A stretch of 13,305 bases of DNA from the NCBI GenBank assembly GCA_036395835.1, contig DASWCW010000250.1, positions 1 through 13,305 of the forward strand, in the 5' to 3' direction. This DNA comes from AP-16 sp036395835. Lineage in GTDB: Bacteria; Pseudomonadota; Alphaproteobacteria; Rhizobiales; Xanthobacteraceae. Of this stretch, positions 1 through 7,649 are shown piece by piece; the stretch's first letter is position 1, and each line of letters opens with the position of its first letter. The translations under genes and the position numbers were made by a program. Under the pieces are notes generated by a model, which was not told the origin of the DNA, searched no databases, and saw only the letters and a list, made by a program, of their open reading frames with translations.

Positions 1-228
1 GTGCACCTGCGAGCGCGCATCGAACGGCGCGGGGGTGACGTCCGCGATGTCGCCGTGCGCCGCGCGGACCACGACGTTGCGGCCTTTCTCCCGGGGCCTG
101 CCCTCGATCCAATAAATCGCGTCGCCGTCGAGGCGCGGCTCGACGAGCGACACCGCTTCCCGGACGACGGCGTCCGCCGTGATCGGCGAGTTCCACGATC
201 CGAAGGCGCCGTTCCGCCCGCTGGTCAT
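1..228 (-). CDS. S9-family peptidase (dipeptidyl/acylaminoacyl peptidase type), N-terminal part only
   Basis: The reverse strand reads open for 76 codons from an ATG at 228 to the window edge, so the gene continues to the left. Reading from the start, the protein has SWNSPITADAVV, then RLDGDAIYWIEGRPREKGR, then DVTPAPFDARSQVH. This is the recognisable opening of the beta-propeller of S9C prolyl-oligopeptidase-like enzymes in alphaproteobacteria, which cleave short peptides or N-acylated residues with a C-terminal Ser-Asp-His triad. The triad is outside the window. GGAGG at 233-237 sits four bases before the ATG at 228; a second in-frame ATG at 231 is too close to it. The gene is transcribed divergently from the transporter cluster. 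Family assignment is good; the exact substrate cannot be told. Confidence 0.75.
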   Translation of the reverse strand, partial: MTSGRNGAFGSWNSPITADAVVREAVSLVEPRLDGDAIYWIEGRPREKGRNVVVRAAHGDIADVTPAPFDARSQVH

Positions 229-538
229 CATCCCTCCATACCATGGCCGTGTCGGCTGGATGCGGGGCTTGTGCTCCATTCGCGGGCAACGAGAGGCGAT
301 CACGGTCGAGCGATGAAACTATCCTGCGCGTTGCGCCGTTGCGGCGCAATCGAACAGTTGATCGAGACGCCACGGTCTGTGCCTAAAATCAAGCTTCAAA
401 AAATCGCAGGAACGGCTGGTCTCGCCTGGAGCGGGGCAGAACCGAAATGTCTCCCGCCCTTGAGCATCGCATGGCGCGCCACTAAGCTCGCCGCCCGAAC
501 GGCGGCCGGATCCTGGGCCCGCGGAGGGACGGCGGGGC
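229..538. other. Divergent intergenic region between peptidase and Liv operon
   Basis: I see no gene in these 310 bases; open frames here have no recognisable protein and no supporting ribosome site. The region must hold the promoters for both divergent units. A perfect inverted repeat, TTGCGCC at 331-337 and GGCGCAA at 343-349 around a five-base centre, could be an operator or a hairpin. A weak promoter candidate pointing right is TTGAGC at 460-465 and TAAGCT at 483-488 with a 17-base spacer. GGAGGG at 523-528 is the ribosome site of the first permease. Confidence 0.5.
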
Positions 539-1411
539 ATGCTGGACTTCATTCAGCAGCTCGTGGGGGGCGTTGCGCTCGGCTGCGTCTACGGCCTGAT
601 CGCGCTCGGCTTCGTCCTCATCTATAAGGCCACCGAAGTCGTCAATTTCGCCCAGGGCGACCTCATGATGCTGGGCGGCTTCTTCGCCTTCACCTTCATC
701 ACCCAGCTCGGAATGGACTACTGGGTCGGCTTGCCGGTGACCGTGCTGGCGATGGCCGCCTTCGGAGCGCTCGTCGAGCGGGTCGTCGTGCGGCCGATCC
801 TCGGCTATCCGCAATTCTCGATCGTGATGGTGACGATCGGCCTGGGGTTCCTGCTGCGCTCGGTCGCCGGCATGATCTGGGGCACCGACGATCTTCAGAT
901 CGCAACTCCGTTCAGCGGCGGGGTCGCGCGGTTCGGCCCCCTGGTGCTGGGCGAGGACAAGCTTTCGGTCATCGTCGCCACGATCCTGCTGTGCTTGGCG
1001 CTGTGGATCTATTTCAACAAGACCCGCATGGGGGTCGCCATGCAGGCGACGTCGCAGAACATGCTCGGCGCCTACTACATGGGCATTCCGGTCAAGCACG
1101 TGTTCTCCCTGATCTGGGCGATCAGCGCCGCGGTCGCGGGCTTCGCCGGCGTGCTGCTGGCGCCGATCGCCTTCATCCACACCAACGTCGGATTTCTGGG
1201 GCTCAAGGCCTTCCCGGCCGCCGTGCTCGGCGGGTTCGGCAGCATCCCGGGAGCGCTCGCGGGCGGCATCGTCATCGGCGTCGTCGAGACGCTGTCGGGT
1301 TTCTATCTGCCGGAGGGATTCAAGGACGTTGCCGCCTACATCCTGCTGCTCGTCGTGCTGATGGTCAGGCCCGAGGGCCTGTTCGGCCTCCATCTGCGCA
1401 AGAAGGTCTAA
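539..1411 (+). CDS. livH: Branched-chain-type ABC transporter permease, LivH family
   Basis: This 290-residue inner-membrane protein is one of the two channel-forming subunits of a HAAT (branched-chain amino-acid type) ABC importer. It begins with a hydrophobic helix and the segment GCVYGLIALGFVLIYKATEVVNF, here seen as GLIALGFVLIYKAT followed by NFAQGD and MLGGFFAF, the hallmark of LivH. About eight hydrophobic stretches follow. The C-terminal half has AAVLGGFGSIPGALAGG, the loop that contacts the ATPases, and ends with MVRPEGLFG, also typical. GGAGGG lies ten bases before the ATG. It opens a tightly packed operon, with the next permease starting seven bases after its stop. The family is certain; the solute is not, and the ligase downstream argues for an organic acid. 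Confidence 0.93.
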   Translation: MLDFIQQLVGGVALGCVYGLIALGFVLIYKATEVVNFAQGDLMMLGGFFAFTFITQLGMDYWVGLPVTVLAMAAFGALVERVVVRPILGYPQFSIVMVTIGLGFLLRSVAGMIWGTDDLQIATPFSGGVARFGPLVLGEDKLSVIVATILLCLALWIYFNKTRMGVAMQATSQNMLGAYYMGIPVKHVFSLIWAISAAVAGFAGVLLAPIAFIHTNVGFLGLKAFPAAVLGGFGSIPGALAGGIVIGVVETLSGFYLPEGFKDVAAYILLLVVLMVRPEGLFGLHLRKKV

Positions 1412-1418
1412 AGCCGCC

Positions 1419-2570
1419 ATGCGTGCGATCTTCAAGACCGATTACGACCAGGACATTCGCCTGTTCAAGCACAGCGGCTATGCGTGGTCCTACGGTGCGC
1501 TCGCCGTTGCCGTCTTCCTGGCGCCGCTCCTGGTCGGATCGTATCTGCAGAGCCAGCTCGTATTCGTGTTCATCTACGCCATCGTCGGCGTCGGCCTGCT
1601 GATCCTCACCGGCTTCACCGGCCAGGTCTCGCTCGGCCATGCGGCGTTCCTGGCGATCGGCGCCTATACGACCGCGTATCTGCAGCGGCTCGGCGTGCCG
1701 TTCGTGGTGTATCTGCCGCTCTCGGCGCTGATCGCCGGCGCGGTCGGGGCGCTGGTCGGGTTCCCGGCGCTGCGGCTCTCCGGCATCTATCTGGTCATCG
1801 CCACGATCGCCTTCGGCTTCATCGTCGAGGAGATCGCCGCGCGCTGGGAGAGCGTCACCAATGGCAACGAGGGGATGCGGATCAAGGCGCTGGATCTGTT
1901 CGGCTTCACCCTGGGCCGCGACGGCTACGGCTTCTACGTGGTGTGCCTCGTCCTGCTGATCGCGGTGATGCTCGGCGCGCTGAACCTGCTGCGCTCCCCG
2001 ACCGGGCGGGCCTTTCTCGCCATCCGGGACAGCGAGACGGCGGCAAGAAGCATGGGGGTCAATCTCGCGGTCTACAAAGTGATGGCGTTCTCGATCAGTG
2101 CGGCGATCACCGGGCTCGCCGGCTGTCTCTATGCGCACAAGCTGTCGTTCGTCAGCCCGGAAATGTTCACGCTGCTGCTGTCGCTCGAATTCATCATCGT
2201 GATCATCATCGGCGGGGTAGGCAGCCTGCACGGGGCGGTGCTGGGATCGATCTTCGTGGTGATGGTCGATCCGTTCCTCACCTTGTTGAAGGACGACCTC
2301 CCGGGCGCGATCGGCCGCTTCGCCGCCGCCCTCGGCGCCTCGCCGGGCGGCGCCTCGGGAATCGAAGACACGCTGGCGCGCATCGGCGGCGCGCCGGGCC
2401 TCAAGGGCGCGATCTACGGCATCATCATCGTCGTGTTCATCCTGTTCGAGCCGACCGGGCTCTACGGCCGGTGGGTCAAGCTGAAGCTGTATTTCCAGCT
2501 GTTCCCGCTCTACAAGAAGGCTACGTTCCGGCGGCAGAAGACCTACGTGAAATCGGAGCGCAACCGATGA
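1419..2570 (+). CDS. livM: Branched-chain-type ABC transporter permease, LivM family
   Basis: This is the second membrane subunit, 383 residues, pairing with the LivH-type protein to form the channel. The diagnostic LivM motif GQVSLGHAAFLAIGAY lies in the first third, and FIIVIIIGGVGSLHGAVLGS, the coupling loop, lies in the second half. Compared with the classical LivM there is an extra Gly/Ala/Pro-rich segment between DPFLTLLKDD and GLKGAIYG, before the last helix, and a basic cytoplasmic tail ending in KSERNR. Both probably mark a subfamily, not damage. AGAAGG at 1401-1406 serves as ribosome site. The stop overlaps the next start (ATGA at 2567-2570), implying translational coupling to the ATPase. 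Confidence 0.93.
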   Translation: MRAIFKTDYDQDIRLFKHSGYAWSYGALAVAVFLAPLLVGSYLQSQLVFVFIYAIVGVGLLILTGFTGQVSLGHAAFLAIGAYTTAYLQRLGVPFVVYLPLSALIAGAVGALVGFPALRLSGIYLVIATIAFGFIVEEIAARWESVTNGNEGMRIKALDLFGFTLGRDGYGFYVVCLVLLIAVMLGALNLLRSPTGRAFLAIRDSETAARSMGVNLAVYKVMAFSISAAITGLAGCLYAHKLSFVSPEMFTLLLSLEFIIVIIIGGVGSLHGAVLGSIFVVMVDPFLTLLKDDLPGAIGRFAAALGASPGGASGIEDTLARIGGAPGLKGAIYGIIIVVFILFEPTGLYGRWVKLKLYFQLFPLYKKATFRRQKTYVKSERNR

Positions 2571-3325
2571 GCTGTCTCGCCGTCGAGAACCTCACGCTGC
2601 GGTTCGGCGGGCTGACCGCGATCGACGACGTGAGCTTCGAGGTGCGCCCCGGCGAGGTGTTCACCCTGATCGGCCCCAACGGTGCCGGCAAGACCTCGAT
2701 CTTCAACGTCATCTCCCGGTTCTACACCCCGAGCGCGGGCCGGCTCGCGTTCGAAGACAGCGATATCACCGCAGTGCCGGCGCACGAGGTGGCGCGGCTC
2801 GGGATCGCGCGCACGTTCCAGAATATCGAGCTGTTCGACAATGCGACCGTGCTCGACAACCTGCTGGTCGGGCGTCACCGGCACCGCACCACCCGATCCT
2901 GGGAAGAGCTGCTGTTCCTACCCAAGGTGCGCCGCGCCGAATATGACCATCGCCGGCGCGTGGAGGAGATCATCGACTTCCTCGAACTGCAGCGATACCG
3001 CGATCAGCGGATCGGCGCTTTGCCGTACGGAGCCCGCAAGATCTGCGAACTCGCGCGGGCGCTGTGCACCGAGCCCAAGCTGCTGCTGCTCGACGAACCC
3101 TCGTCCGGGCTCAATGTCGAGGAGACCGACGACATGGCGTTCTGGATCCAGGATATCCGCAAAGAGCTCGGCATCACCGTGCTGATGGTCGAGCACGACA
3201 TGACCCTGGTGAGCCGCGTCTCGGACCGGGTGCTCGCACTCAATTACGGCCGCGTCCTCGCGCTCGGGAGCCCGCACGAGATCCAACGCAATCCCGACGT
3301 CGCCGCCGCGTATCTCGGCGCCTGA
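2567..3325 (+). CDS. livG: Branched-chain-type ABC transporter ATPase, LivG family
   Basis: This 252-residue cytoplasmic ATPase energises the importer as a heterodimer with the LivF-type subunit. Walker A is GPNGAGKT at residues 36-43, the Q-loop glutamine is Q85 in ARTFQNIELF, Walker B is LLLLDE at 172-177, and the switch histidine is H210 in VEHDM. The ABC signature is LPYGARK at 152-158 instead of LSGGQ. LivG proteins usually carry a Y-G version such as LAYGQQ, so this is a further drift of the same motif. The start is the ATG in the ATGA overlap with livM, with GGAG eight bases upstream; an upstream extension in the same frame has no ABC homology and lies wholly within livM. Confidence 0.92.
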   Translation: MSCLAVENLTLRFGGLTAIDDVSFEVRPGEVFTLIGPNGAGKTSIFNVISRFYTPSAGRLAFEDSDITAVPAHEVARLGIARTFQNIELFDNATVLDNLLVGRHRHRTTRSWEELLFLPKVRRAEYDHRRRVEEIIDFLELQRYRDQRIGALPYGARKICELARALCTEPKLLLLDEPSSGLNVEETDDMAFWIQDIRKELGITVLMVEHDMTLVSRVSDRVLALNYGRVLALGSPHEIQRNPDVAAAYLGA

Positions 3326-3335
3326 GCGAGGCCAC

Positions 3336-4115
3336 ATGAGCGCCGATGATCCGATCCTCAGGGTCAGCAATATCGAGACCTATTACGGGCGGATCATGGC
3401 CGTGCGCGGGGTCAGCCTCGAAGTGCCTCGCGGAGAGATCGTCGCAGTGCTGGGCGCCAACGGCGCCGGCAAGACCACGATCCTCAAGACCATTTCCGGC
3501 GTGCTCGATCCCTTGAAGGGAAGCGTGGAATTCGATCGCGTGCGGATCGACCGCCTCGACCCGGACCGCATCGTGCGGATGGGCCTCGGACACGTGCCCG
3601 AGGGCCGCGAAATCTTTCCGTTTCTCACGGTCAAGGAAAACCTGATGATGGGCGGCTTCACGCGCAGCGATCGAGATGCGGTCGCCGCCGACCTCGAACG
3701 CATCTACGGCTATTTCCCCGTGCTGAAAGCCCGGCTGCATCAGCTCGCCGGCCTCTTGTCCGGCGGCGAACAGCAGATGCTGGCGATCAGCCGCGCCTTC
3801 ATGGGCCGGCCCAAGCTCTTGTTGCTCGATGAACCCTCGCTCGGGCTCTCGCCGCTGCTGGTCCGGGAGATCTTTTCGATCATCCGGCGGCTCAATGCCG
3901 AGGAGGGCATCTCCATGCTGCTGGTCGAGCAGAACGCCAAGATGGCGCTGGAGACCGCGCAATACGGCTACGTGCTCGAGGTCGGCAGGATCGTGATGGC
4001 GGATTCGTGCGAGCGGCTGATGCAGAGCCAGGACATCCAGGAGTTCTATCTGGGCGCCAAGGAAGCCGGCGCGCGCGGCGAGCGCCGTTGGAAGAAGCGC
4101 AAGGTATGGCGATGA
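3336..4115 (+). CDS. livF: Branched-chain-type ABC transporter ATPase, LivF family
   Basis: This is the second ATPase of the importer, 259 residues. Walker A is GANGAGKT at 40-47, the signature is LSGGEQQ at 141-147, and Walker B is LLLLDE at 161-166. The switch position is glutamine (Q199 in LLVEQN) rather than histidine, as is usual in LivF. The motif GHVPEGREIFPFLTVKENL at 85-103 is also a LivF marker. A short very basic tail, RGERRWKKRKVWR, follows the normal end of the domain near YLGAKE and is probably unstructured. The gene begins ten bases after livG, with GCGAGG just upstream. Its partner is the LivG-type ATPase with the drifted signature, so the two nucleotide sites are unlikely to be equivalent. 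Confidence 0.93.
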   Translation: MSADDPILRVSNIETYYGRIMAVRGVSLEVPRGEIVAVLGANGAGKTTILKTISGVLDPLKGSVEFDRVRIDRLDPDRIVRMGLGHVPEGREIFPFLTVKENLMMGGFTRSDRDAVAADLERIYGYFPVLKARLHQLAGLLSGGEQQMLAISRAFMGRPKLLLLDEPSLGLSPLLVREIFSIIRRLNAEEGISMLLVEQNAKMALETAQYGYVLEVGRIVMADSCERLMQSQDIQEFYLGAKEAGARGERRWKKRKVWR

Positions 4116-4124
4116 GCTGTGGAA

Positions 4125-4283
4125 CGTCGTCCCGGCCAGACGACCCCGGACTTGATCCGGGGGAGCAGGAGCCCGGAGCCATGACCACCGATTTGTGTGA
4201 TATGAAAGGCCGGTGTTCATAGGTTCCGGGCTCGCCGCGGAGCCTGCCCCGGACTTGATCCGGGGCGGCGCCCCGGAACGACG
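4125..4283. repeat. Nested extragenic palindromic repeat
   Basis: The gap between livF and the acyl-CoA ligase is filled by a 159-base element made of nested inverted repeats. The outer ends are CGTCGTCCCGG (4125-4135) and its complement CCGGAACGACG (4273-4283) with one mismatch. Just inside are two copies of CCCCGGACTTGATCCGGGG (4144-4162 and 4247-4265), each itself a hairpin. Inside these are GAGCCCGGAGCCATGA (4169-4184) and the near-complement at 4217-4233. The element can fold as a three- or four-armed cruciform. It resembles dispersed REP-like elements that I know from Bradyrhizobium-type genomes; copy number cannot be seen here. In transcript form it may stabilise or attenuate the mRNA between the transporter and the ligase. 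Confidence 0.8.
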
Positions 4284-4298
4284 CGCAGTCGATGGGGT

Positions 4299-6122
4299 AT
4301 GATGCCCAAACCGGCGACGCTGACCGTTGCGGAGACCGTGCCGAAGAGCTTTCTGCTCGCGGTCGAGACGCGCGGCGAGAAACCGGCGCTGCGGGAAAAA
4401 TATCTCGGCATCTGGCAGAGCATCAGCTGGAACGACTGGCTCGCGCGGGCGCGCGAGATCGCCTATGCGCTGCATGCGTCGGGCTTTCGGCCCGGCGACG
4501 TCGCCTCGGTGCTCTCCAACACCGTGCCGGAATGGGCCTATGCCGACATGGGCATCCTGTGCGCCGGCGGCGTCTCCTCGGGAATCTATCCGACCGACTC
4601 AGTCAAGCAGGTCGAATATCTGGTCAACGATTCGCGGACCCGCGTACTGTTCGTCGAGGACGACGAGCAGCTCGACAAGGCGCTCGAGGCGCGCGGGCGC
4701 TGCCCGACGCTGGACAAGATCGTGATCTTCGACATGGAGGGGCTCGGCGATTTCCGCGATGCGATGTGCGTCTCGTTCTCCGACTTCCTCGCTGCCGGGC
4801 GCGCCTACATCGAGGGGCGCGAGGGCCTGTGGCGGGAGATGATCGAATCGCGCGGCCCGCACGATCTCGCGATCCTGGTCTACACTTCCGGCACCACCGG
4901 TCCGGCCAAGGGCGCGATGCTCTCGCACCACAACATCGTCACCCAGATGCGCCACTGCATGGACGTGCTGTCGTGGTGCGAGGGCGACGAGCGCCTCGCC
5001 TTCCTGCCGGCGTGCCACGTCGCCGAGCGGGTCGCCGGCATGTATTACGCCATCGCCACCGGCGTGGTGTCGAATTATGCCGAGCGTCCCGAGACCGTGC
5101 CGGAGGACATCCGCGAGGTGCAGCCGACGCTGTTCGGCGCGGTGCCGCGGGTGTGGGAGCGCTTCTACTCGGCGGTGATGATCGCGCTCAAGGACGCCAC
5201 GCCGCTCGAGCGCTCCGCCTATCGGCTGGCGATGCTCGCCGGCAACCGCGTGGCCGAGGCGCGGCTCGAGCACCGCGAACCGGGGCTGCTCGACCGCGCC
5301 GGCTTCGCGCTCGCGTATTTTTTCGTGCTGCGCAACATCCGCAGGATGATCGGCATCGACCGCTGCCGCTGGCTGTTCACCGGCGCGGCGCCGATCGCGC
5401 CCGAGCTGATCCGCTGGTATCTCGCGCTTGGCATGCGGATGTACGAGGTCTACGGCCAGACCGAGAATGCCGGGCTCGCGACCGTGATGCCGATGCACGC
5501 CATCAAGCTCGGCACCGTGGGCAAGGCCGTGCCTTACGGCGAGGTGACTTTGGCCCCGGACGGCGAGATCCTGATCCGCGGTGAATTCGTGTTCATGGGC
5601 TATCTCAATCAGCCCGAGAAGACCGCCGAGACCGTCGACCGCGACGGCTGGCTGCATACCGGCGACGTCGGGCTGATCGACAACCAGGGCTACGTGCGCA
5701 TCACCGACCGCATGAAGGACATCATCATCACCGCCGGCGGCAAGAACATCACCCCCTCCGAGATCGAGAACCAGCTGAAATTCTCGCCCTACATCAGCGA
5801 CGCGGTCGTGATCGGCGACCGCCGGCCGTATCTGACCTGCCTCATCATGATCGACCACGAGAACGTCGAGAAATTCGCGCAGGACCGCGGCGTGCCGTTC
5901 ACGAATTACGCCAGCCTGTGCCGCACGCGGGAAGTCCGCGACCTGATCTGGGGCGAGATCGAGAAGGTCAACGCCCAGTTCGCCCGGGTCGAGACCATCA
6001 AGAAATTTCACTTGATCGAGCAGCAGCTCACCCCGGAAGACGACGAGCTGACCCCGACCATGAAGCTCAAGCGCAAATTCGTGAACGAAAAATACCGCCG
6101 CGAGATCGAGGCGCTGTATTAA
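4299..6122 (+). CDS. AMP-forming acyl-CoA synthetase (long-chain fatty-acid CoA ligase type)
   Basis: This 607-residue cytoplasmic enzyme of the ANL superfamily activates a carboxylic acid with ATP to an acyl-adenylate and then transfers it to CoA. The phosphate-binding loop YTSGTTGPAKG is at 195-205, TGAAPI at 361-366, YGQTE at 385-389, TGD at 454-456 with the hinge region ITDRMKD at 468-474, and the C-terminal catalytic lysine is probably K589 in PTMKLKRK. Spacing fits the long-chain (FadD15-like) branch, not the short acetyl-CoA synthetases. Two ATGs at 4299 and 4302 are equally possible; only GGGG at 4294-4297 precedes them, a poor ribosome site. Its place between the transporter ATPases and the binding protein suggests that it traps the imported acid. 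Chain length or aromatic preference cannot be read from the motifs. Confidence 0.9.
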   Translation: MMPKPATLTVAETVPKSFLLAVETRGEKPALREKYLGIWQSISWNDWLARAREIAYALHASGFRPGDVASVLSNTVPEWAYADMGILCAGGVSSGIYPTDSVKQVEYLVNDSRTRVLFVEDDEQLDKALEARGRCPTLDKIVIFDMEGLGDFRDAMCVSFSDFLAAGRAYIEGREGLWREMIESRGPHDLAILVYTSGTTGPAKGAMLSHHNIVTQMRHCMDVLSWCEGDERLAFLPACHVAERVAGMYYAIATGVVSNYAERPETVPEDIREVQPTLFGAVPRVWERFYSAVMIALKDATPLERSAYRLAMLAGNRVAEARLEHREPGLLDRAGFALAYFFVLRNIRRMIGIDRCRWLFTGAAPIAPELIRWYLALGMRMYEVYGQTENAGLATVMPMHAIKLGTVGKAVPYGEVTLAPDGEILIRGEFVFMGYLNQPEKTAETVDRDGWLHTGDVGLIDNQGYVRITDRMKDIIITAGGKNITPSEIENQLKFSPYISDAVVIGDRRPYLTCLIMIDHENVEKFAQDRGVPFTNYASLCRTREVRDLIWGEIEKVNAQFARVETIKKFHLIEQQLTPEDDELTPTMKLKRKFVNEKYRREIEALY

Positions 6123-6277
6123 CCAGAGCATGGATGACAGAGCGGCGATCTCCCCATCCGCGCCGCGTGCTCTGTCCTCCCTCCTCCGGTTGCGCTAGGA
6201 TCGGCCGCAGCAGACGGGCAACAACAGCTCGAACCGATGTTCCCGCTCCCCGTCGGCAGCAAACACGAGGAAACCCC

Positions 6278-7477
6278 ATGAGGCTCGACCATTGCCGGGC
6301 GGCGTTGATCGGCGCCGCGATCGCGCTCACCGCCGGTTCCGCGGCGGCGCAGACCAAGGTGACGAACCAGGGCATCACCGACGGCGAGATCGCCATCGGC
6401 ACCCATCAGGACCTGAGCGGACCCATCAAGGGCTGGGGCGTGGCGGTCGCCAACGGCATGAAGATGGCGGCCGAAGAGATCAATGCCGCCGGCGGCGTCC
6501 AGGGGCGCAAGCTCAAGCTCATCGTCGAGGACAGCGGCTACGATCCCAAGCGCGCGGTGCTGGCGACGCAGAAGCTGATCGAGAAGGATCAGGTGTTTTC
6601 CATGGTCGGGCCCATGGGCTCGCCGACGGTGCTCGCCGCCCAGGACATCGTGCTCGACGCCGGCGTGCCCCAGCTGTTCCCGCTCACCGCGGCGCAGTTC
6701 ACCTTCAAATTCGACCCGGCGAAGCCGCAGGAGCGGCTCAAGTTCAACAACCTGCTGCCTTACGTCGAGTCGACGCGCGCGGCGCTCAAATACATGATCG
6801 ATCTCAAGCATTCGAAGCGGCCATGCATTATGCACCAGGACGACGAGTACGGGAAAAACGTGCTCGACGGTTTTGCCGCGCAGCTCGCCGCCATGAAGAT
6901 CGAGCCCGGGACCGTCACCACCTACAAACGCGGCGCGTCGGATTTCAGCGCCCAGATCGCCCGGATGAAATCCGACGGCTGCGACCTCGTGGTGCTCGGC
7001 ACGGTGATCCGCGAGACCATCGGGGCCATGGGCGAGGCCAAGAAGCTCGGATGGAACGCGGATTTCCTCGGCGCCACTCCGACCAACGTCATGGAGGTGC
7101 CGGCGCTCGGCAAGGACGTCGTCGAGGGGCTCTACGCCGCATCCGGTTTCGAGATCCCCTATGAGGACACCGCGAAGGGCAAGGTCAAGGAATGGCTGGT
7201 GAACTACAAGAAGATGTTCGGCACCGACGCCAACACCCAGGCGATCATCGGCTATAACGCGGTCCAGACCTTCGCGTTCTACATCAATCTCGCCGGCAAG
7301 GAGCTGACCGGGCAGAAATTCCTGGATGCGCTGGAATCCGGCAAGGAGTACCAGGACATTTTCGGTTCGCCTCCGGTGAAATTCTCCAAGACCAATCACC
7401 TCGCGACCGAAGTGACCCAGGTCCAGCAGGTCAAGAACGGCCGCTGGGTGCTGCTGAAGGAAGGCTTGCTGTTCTGA
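6278..7477 (+). CDS. Periplasmic substrate-binding protein of the Liv-type ABC transporter
   Basis: This 399-residue protein captures the solute in the periplasm and delivers it to the LivHM channel. It opens with a signal peptide (MRLDHCR, a hydrophobic stretch, then GSAAA cut before QTKV). The mature part starts with GEIAIGTHQDLSGP, then GMKMAAEEINAAGGVQGRKL, the type 1 periplasmic-binding fold of family Peripla_BP_6. The later segments DDEYGKNVLDGF and YKRGASDFSAQIARM are also characteristic. CGAGGA is seven bases before the ATG. It is last in the transporter set, 155 bases after the ligase. An imperfect ACAGAGC/GCTCTGT hairpin (6137-6175) and a promoter-like TGCGCTAGGAT (6191-6201) in that gap suggest extra transcription, which would fit the need for excess binding protein. 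The ligand is unknown. Confidence 0.92.
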   Translation: MRLDHCRAALIGAAIALTAGSAAAQTKVTNQGITDGEIAIGTHQDLSGPIKGWGVAVANGMKMAAEEINAAGGVQGRKLKLIVEDSGYDPKRAVLATQKLIEKDQVFSMVGPMGSPTVLAAQDIVLDAGVPQLFPLTAAQFTFKFDPAKPQERLKFNNLLPYVESTRAALKYMIDLKHSKRPCIMHQDDEYGKNVLDGFAAQLAAMKIEPGTVTTYKRGASDFSAQIARMKSDGCDLVVLGTVIRETIGAMGEAKKLGWNADFLGATPTNVMEVPALGKDVVEGLYAASGFEIPYEDTAKGKVKEWLVNYKKMFGTDANTQAIIGYNAVQTFAFYINLAGKELTGQKFLDALESGKEYQDIFGSPPVKFSKTNHLATEVTQVQQVKNGRWVLLKEGLLF

Positions 7478-7494
7478 GCCGAGCCGCGATCGCG

Positions 7495-7517
7495 CCCGGG
7501 CGGGCATCCCGCCCGGG
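7495..7517. terminator. Perfect GC hairpin after the binding-protein gene
   Basis: CCCGGGCGGG (7495-7504), loop CAT, then the exact complement CCCGCCCGGG (7508-7517). It starts 18 bases after the stop codon. There is no T-run after it, so it may block 3' exonucleases or act with Rho instead of being a classical intrinsic terminator. Confidence 0.5.
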
Positions 7518-7526
7518 TCGTGGCGC

Positions 7527-7611
7527 CGTAGCCCGGATGGAGCGCGCGCGGAGCGGGCGCAAAATCCGGGATCGTCGGCCCCGCATTACGCTGCGCTCCA
7601 TGCGGGCTACG
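7527..7611. repeat. GTAGCCCGGAT-type palindromic repeat
   Basis: This 85-base element has inverted ends: CGTAGCCCGGATGGAGCGC at the left and GCGCTCCATGCGGGCTACG at the right, complementary except for one base. It contains ATCCGGG and CTGCGCTCC in the middle, so it can fold into a long hairpin. Elements with these ends are scattered between genes in many proteobacteria, including Bradyrhizobium relatives, and are probably moved by a REP-type transposase in trans. It lies between the hairpin after the binding-protein gene and the tautomerase. Confidence 0.75.
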
Positions 7612-7649
7612 GGCTGACATCCCGCGCAGCGCCAAACAGGAGGAAAGAG

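Noticed and set aside
1..627. Forward frame covering the left edge and the divergent region
   Set aside because: The product is Arg/Ala-rich without recognisable motifs, while the opposite strand at 1-228 gives a clear peptidase N-terminus and 539 starts a real permease.
482..1435. Long reverse-strand frame opposite the first permease
   Set aside because: Its protein is an Asp/Glu/Arg/His-rich low-complexity chain, the usual antisense shadow of a GC-rich coding gene; the forward frame is a clear LivH protein.
4125..4283. CRISPR array suggested by repeated 19-base units
   Set aside because: There are only two copies, each palindromic and embedded in larger inverted repeats, with no series of equal spacers and no cas genes.
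4599..6131. 510-codon reverse-strand frame opposite the acyl-CoA ligase
   Set aside because: No domain or ribosome site is visible, and the forward strand carries all the ANL motifs in one frame. It is a third-position GC shadow.
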